Shown here piece by piece: positions 6,114 through 9,065 of a stretch of DNA of 9,065 bases. A model generated the notes under the pieces. It was given only the letters and a program-made list of their open reading frames with translations. It had not been told where the DNA came from and did no database searches. The translations under genes and the position numbers were made by a program. Each line of letters opens with the position of its first letter. Position 1 is the first letter of the stretch. This stretch comes from Prosthecobacter debontii (lineage in GTDB: Bacteria; Verrucomicrobiota; Verrucomicrobiia; Verrucomicrobiales; Akkermansiaceae), in contig CAMCYT010000094.1 in assembly GCA_945885485.1 (NCBI GenBank), positions 1 through 9,065 of the forward strand, given 5' to 3'.

Positions 6114-9065
6114 CTACCTCACGACCTGCTTCAAAACCGTCGATACCATTACGCTTCGAATTTCTGAATTCGGATAAATGCGACTGACCGCAGCGCGGTA
6201 GGATTCCATTTGGGTGGCGTAGCGTTCTTTCAGCTCGGCAGCGTTGACGATGCGGTCGGTTTTGAAATCGATGATTTCGACAAGTACTTCATCGGCATGG
6301 ACGTGGAGTCTGTCCATCACGCCGCTCATCCATTTGTCGTTGAGCACGGCCTCGATGCGTTGTTCGCGGTAGAGGCGGATGGATTTGCCGTTGCGCGAAA
6401 GCAGGGCTCGTATTTCAGGGACGGCCAACACGTCGGTCATCGCATCGGAAATCTCCGGGGAAAATTCTAACAACTCCGCATCATCGAGCCAGCCGACTTT
6501 TTCGAAAGCGCGATGTATCGTGATTCCTTTGCGGCGAGCGGAGGCGTTGCCGGTTCCGGTGATCACCACTTTTTTCCCGCTGCTCGGCGTGGTGCGCGCA
6601 CGTTTCGGGGTCGCGGCGGAAATACTTGGGATGGATGGTGGCTTTTCGACGACGCGTGGCTTGATGGCGGTATGCCAACGATCACAACCGATTTCAAAAA
6701 AATCGCCCACTTCGCGTCCCATGCTCAAGCTGGAGCGCAACCAATTTCCCAAACTCGGTTTATCAGGTTCTGAGGATTTCGATGGCGGTTCCAAATAAAC
6801 ATACAAGCCGCGTTTCGCGCGGGTGAGCGCGACGTAGAATTTACAGAACGCCTCGTAGGTTTGTTGTTTCACCCATGTGTCCTCGGCTTGTCGCAGTTCA
6901 GGGATGAGTTTTCTCACCCATGCCGGCGGCGCATTCGAGACCCAGTCCGCGGCTTTCACCGTGTTGTAATGGGTGAACGATGGAATCTTGTCGTCGCTCA
7001 CATTCGGAAGAATCACGACATCGAAACCGAGGCCTTTGGATTTATGGATGGTCATCACCTGGATCGCCGCGACGCCCGGACTTTGTGAAATTTTCATCCG
7101 GCCAATCCACTCCGCCGCGTCTTTCACCAGCACCATGCCTTGGTCATCGAGGGCTTTGAGCGATTGTAAAATATCTTCGAACCGGCGTTTCCCAAACGCT
7201 TCCCATGTTTCGGAAACGGGTTCTAACAATTCGCGAATCGTTTCGCAAAAACCGATCTCGGAGAACCTTGTTCCCAGCGCGTCCCAGGTGACTTGGAAAT
7301 CTTTGCCGTAACGACGCGTGAAAATCTCACCGAGCGGCGACATGACGACGACTTGTTTCGCAAACGTATCCGATGGATCCGCCAACCAACGCAGCAACTG
7401 CCAGATCATCACGCCGACCGGATGATCGCGCCCCGGTTCACGCACGCCTTCTTCCACGACCTGAAATCCTTCTTCACGCAGTGCATCCGCCCATTCGCGA
7501 ACCTCATCGTTTTTGGAGACCAATATCCCGCATGAAAGCTCTTTGTTGCCGATCCCGAGATGACGGAGCTGAGCAACGACCCGTTTCTTGAGCTCCTCTT
7601 CATCCACGATCTCAACTCGTGCATGTCCGGCTTTTTCCGGTGTGGTCAAAGATTTGGCAGAAACATGTTTTTCCCAGCCACTGTTCCAGCTTGCTGCTGT
7701 CGCAACTCCGAAAAGCTCGCTAATGGTTGTTGCGCTGCCACAAACCTGATTCACCAAGCCAAGCACCTCGGGGCAGGATCGCCATGACTCCGCCATGGTA
7801 TCGATTTGTAAAGCCAGCGGATCATCCTTTTCCCCACGATAGGTTTCGATGAGTTTGTCAAACAACCCGACCTCGCCGCCGCGCCACGCATAGATCGCCT
7901 GCTTTTTATCGCCGACCACAAACACACTCGCTTCCTGATCGGTGAGTGCCTCATCGATCCATGGTTCCAAGCCGTTCCATTCGTCTTTGCTAGTGTCTTG
8001 AAATTCATCTAACAACCAATGTTGATAAGTGGCGTCGAGCCTGTAGTCGATCGCTTCACGCCGGAGCCGGGCATCTTCGTTTTTGATCCAGGCGCCCATT
8101 AGACGTTTCACATCGTCAAAACCCAGCCGACCTCTGCTGCGGAGCTCGCGTTCCATCAGCACATCGTAAGAGCGAATGACCTGATGGATTCCGCGAGTGC
8201 GGGAAAGCGCGGCTGCGAACTCACAATGCGCGGCCAGAGCGATGAGTTTCCGTAAATTCTGCGCGCCGACTCCGGTGATGTTCAGGGGTTTGTAAAATGA
8301 AACTTCGATCGCGCCCTCTGAATCACTGACTGCTTCCAGGGTGTTTTTCAAAAGGCTCGTCGCCTTTTCAAACGAGCCACTGCCGATGGTGTGTTGTTCG
8401 AAAGAGTTCATCATGCTTTCGAAGGCTCCGTTTTGGCGCTTATCCGTTGTCACCACATTCGGCCAATCGCGGCGGATTGATTTGATCAATCCGGTTTTCT
8501 GTTTTTCCCAATCCTCTATTGCTTGGGGCGAAAGCGTGGCGGGTCCCCATTTGAGATCGTTGTCTGAGCTGTAGATCGAGTGCCAGTTGGCGATGAATTT
8601 CCTCAAGTCCTCCAGCACCAACGAGCCCTCTTTGCCGGCGGTGGCGCGGCGGAAAATTTCCACAAACTCCTCCTCAAATGCCGTATCCAATCCGCCGTCC
8701 AAGAGGTTTTCCATCAACTCATCCTGGGCGGTGATCGCGACCTCGCCCTCGAGCAGCTCGAACTTCCCGCCGGTGATGCCGAGCTCGTATTGAAAACTTT
8801 TCACAATCCGCGCGAAAAACTTATCCATTGTCCCTAGGGTCAGCTTCGGCAGGCTTTTCACCAAAGTTTCCAAGAGCTCGGTGAAATCGACGTTTTCCGC
8901 AGCAATCCGCTCGGACAGCTCGCGGCCGCTTTTCTCATCACTGGCGGCCTTGGCGAGTTTTTTTAGGATCGCATCGGCAAATTCACCTGCGGCCTTGCGA
9001 GTGAAGGTCAGAGCGACGATTTTCTCGGGTGCAACCCCCATCGCCGCCAACGCGATGATGCGGTC
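6114..9065 (-). CDS. addA: AddA/RecB-type UvrD helicase with C-terminal nuclease, 5' partial
   Basis: The frame is open to the window end (Asp-Arg-Ile-Ile-Ala precedes the first possible TTG start at 9050), so the N-terminus with the Walker A motif lies outside. About 983 residues are visible. Counting from that TTG, superfamily 1 helicase motifs run in order: Ia 'ALTFTRKAAGEF' (13-24), II 'DEFQDTS' (348-354), III 'GDKKQAIYAWRG' (380-391), IV 'SWRSCPEV' (422-429), V 'VMTIHKSKGLGFD' (665-677) and VI 'YVALTRAKRGLYV' (739-751). The C-terminus is a RecB-family PD-(D/E)XK nuclease with H846, D913 in 'GVMDRL', D928 and K930 in 'IIDFKTDR', and Q947/Y951 in 'QMESY', so the active site looks intact. 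Such enzymes unwind and resect broken DNA ends for recombination, with an AddB or RecC partner. 'DFKTDR' is typical of AddA. With the missing start the total would be about 1000-1050 residues, rather short for AddA. A partner gene would be upstream, outside the window. Confidence 0.9.
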   Translation of the reverse strand, partial: DRIIALAAMGVAPEKIVALTFTRKAAGEFADAILKKLAKAASDEKSGRELSERIAAENVDFTELLETLVKSLPKLTLGTMDKFFARIVKSFQYELGITGGKFELLEGEVAITAQDELMENLLDGGLDTAFEEEFVEIFRRATAGKEGSLVLEDLRKFIANWHSIYSSDNDLKWGPATLSPQAIEDWEKQKTGLIKSIRRDWPNVVTTDKRQNGAFESMMNSFEQHTIGSGSFEKATSLLKNTLEAVSDSEGAIEVSFYKPLNITGVGAQNLRKLIALAAHCEFAAALSRTRGIHQVIRSYDVLMERELRSRGRLGFDDVKRLMGAWIKNEDARLRREAIDYRLDATYQHWLLDEFQDTSKDEWNGLEPWIDEALTDQEASVFVVGDKKQAIYAWRGGEVGLFDKLIETYRGEKDDPLALQIDTMAESWRSCPEVLGLVNQVCGSATTISELFGVATAASWNSGWEKHVSAKSLTTPEKAGHARVEIVDEEELKKRVVAQLRHLGIGNKELSCGILVSKNDEVREWADALREEGFQVVEEGVREPGRDHPVGVMIWQLLRWLADPSDTFAKQVVVMSPLGEIFTRRYGKDFQVTWDALGTRFSEIGFCETIRELLEPVSETWEAFGKRRFEDILQSLKALDDQGMVLVKDAAEWIGRMKISQSPGVAAIQVMTIHKSKGLGFDVVILPNVSDDKIPSFTHYNTVKAADWVSNAPPAWVRKLIPELRQAEDTWVKQQTYEAFCKFYVALTRAKRGLYVYLEPPSKSSEPDKPSLGNWLRSSLSMGREVGDFFEIGCDRWHTAIKPRVVEKPPSIPSISAATPKRARTTPSSGKKVVITGTGNASARRKGITIHRAFEKVGWLDDAELLEFSPEISDAMTDVLAVPEIRALLSRNGKSIRLYREQRIEAVLNDKWMSGVMDRLHVHADEVLVEIIDFKTDRIVNAAELKERYATQMESYRAAVSRIYPNSEIRSVMVSTVLKQVVR

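Noticed and set aside
6379..6798. 139-residue plus-strand ORF antisense to the nuclease domain
   Set aside because: It overlaps conserved nuclease coding sequence and shows low-complexity shadow composition.

Overview
The window comes from a GC-rich bacterium, most likely Verrucomicrobiota or a relative. This placement is an inference from three things: the gene set (ExbB/ExbD genes next to a DUF4159 protein and TPR proteins), the near absence of clear Shine-Dalgarno sequences, and an intergenic repeat of the 'ACCACAGA...' type. No rRNA or other taxonomic marker is present. There are no tRNAs, CRISPR arrays, integrases or insertion sequences.

Positions 1-4316 hold a tightly packed plus-strand operon of six genes: a TPR protein cut by the window edge, an ExbB/TolQ/MotA-family channel protein, two successive ExbD/TolR-family proteins, a short single-pass membrane protein with a proline-rich tail, and a five-helix membrane protein ending in a DUF4159 domain. 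Every one of the five junctions is a 4-base ATGA overlap, so the genes are probably translationally coupled and made in matched amounts. ExbB and ExbD proteins form a proton-motive-force-driven motor in the inner membrane. No TonB C-terminal domain, TolA or outer-membrane receptor is encoded here. The small proline-rich protein and the DUF4159 protein occupy the place where the force-transmitting partner would be expected. The cargo or target is unknown.

Positions 4317-4469 are a non-coding gap with an imperfect inverted repeat. It is followed by a second TPR protein (4470-5963) with a clear Sec signal peptide, plausibly a periplasmic scaffold for the same system. Positions 5964-6113 are a short convergent intergenic region with a weak terminator-like palindrome.

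Positions 6114-9065, on the minus strand, hold most of an AddA/RecB-type helicase-nuclease. The Walker A end lies outside the window, but the remaining helicase motifs and the C-terminal PD-(D/E)XK nuclease are intact. It looks like an ordinary double-strand-break repair gene, unrelated to the membrane operon.

The part most worth attention is the ExbB-ExbD-ExbD-(proline-rich stub)-DUF4159 operon with its TPR companions: a Ton/Tol-like energised machine with an unusual and functionally uncharacterised output end.
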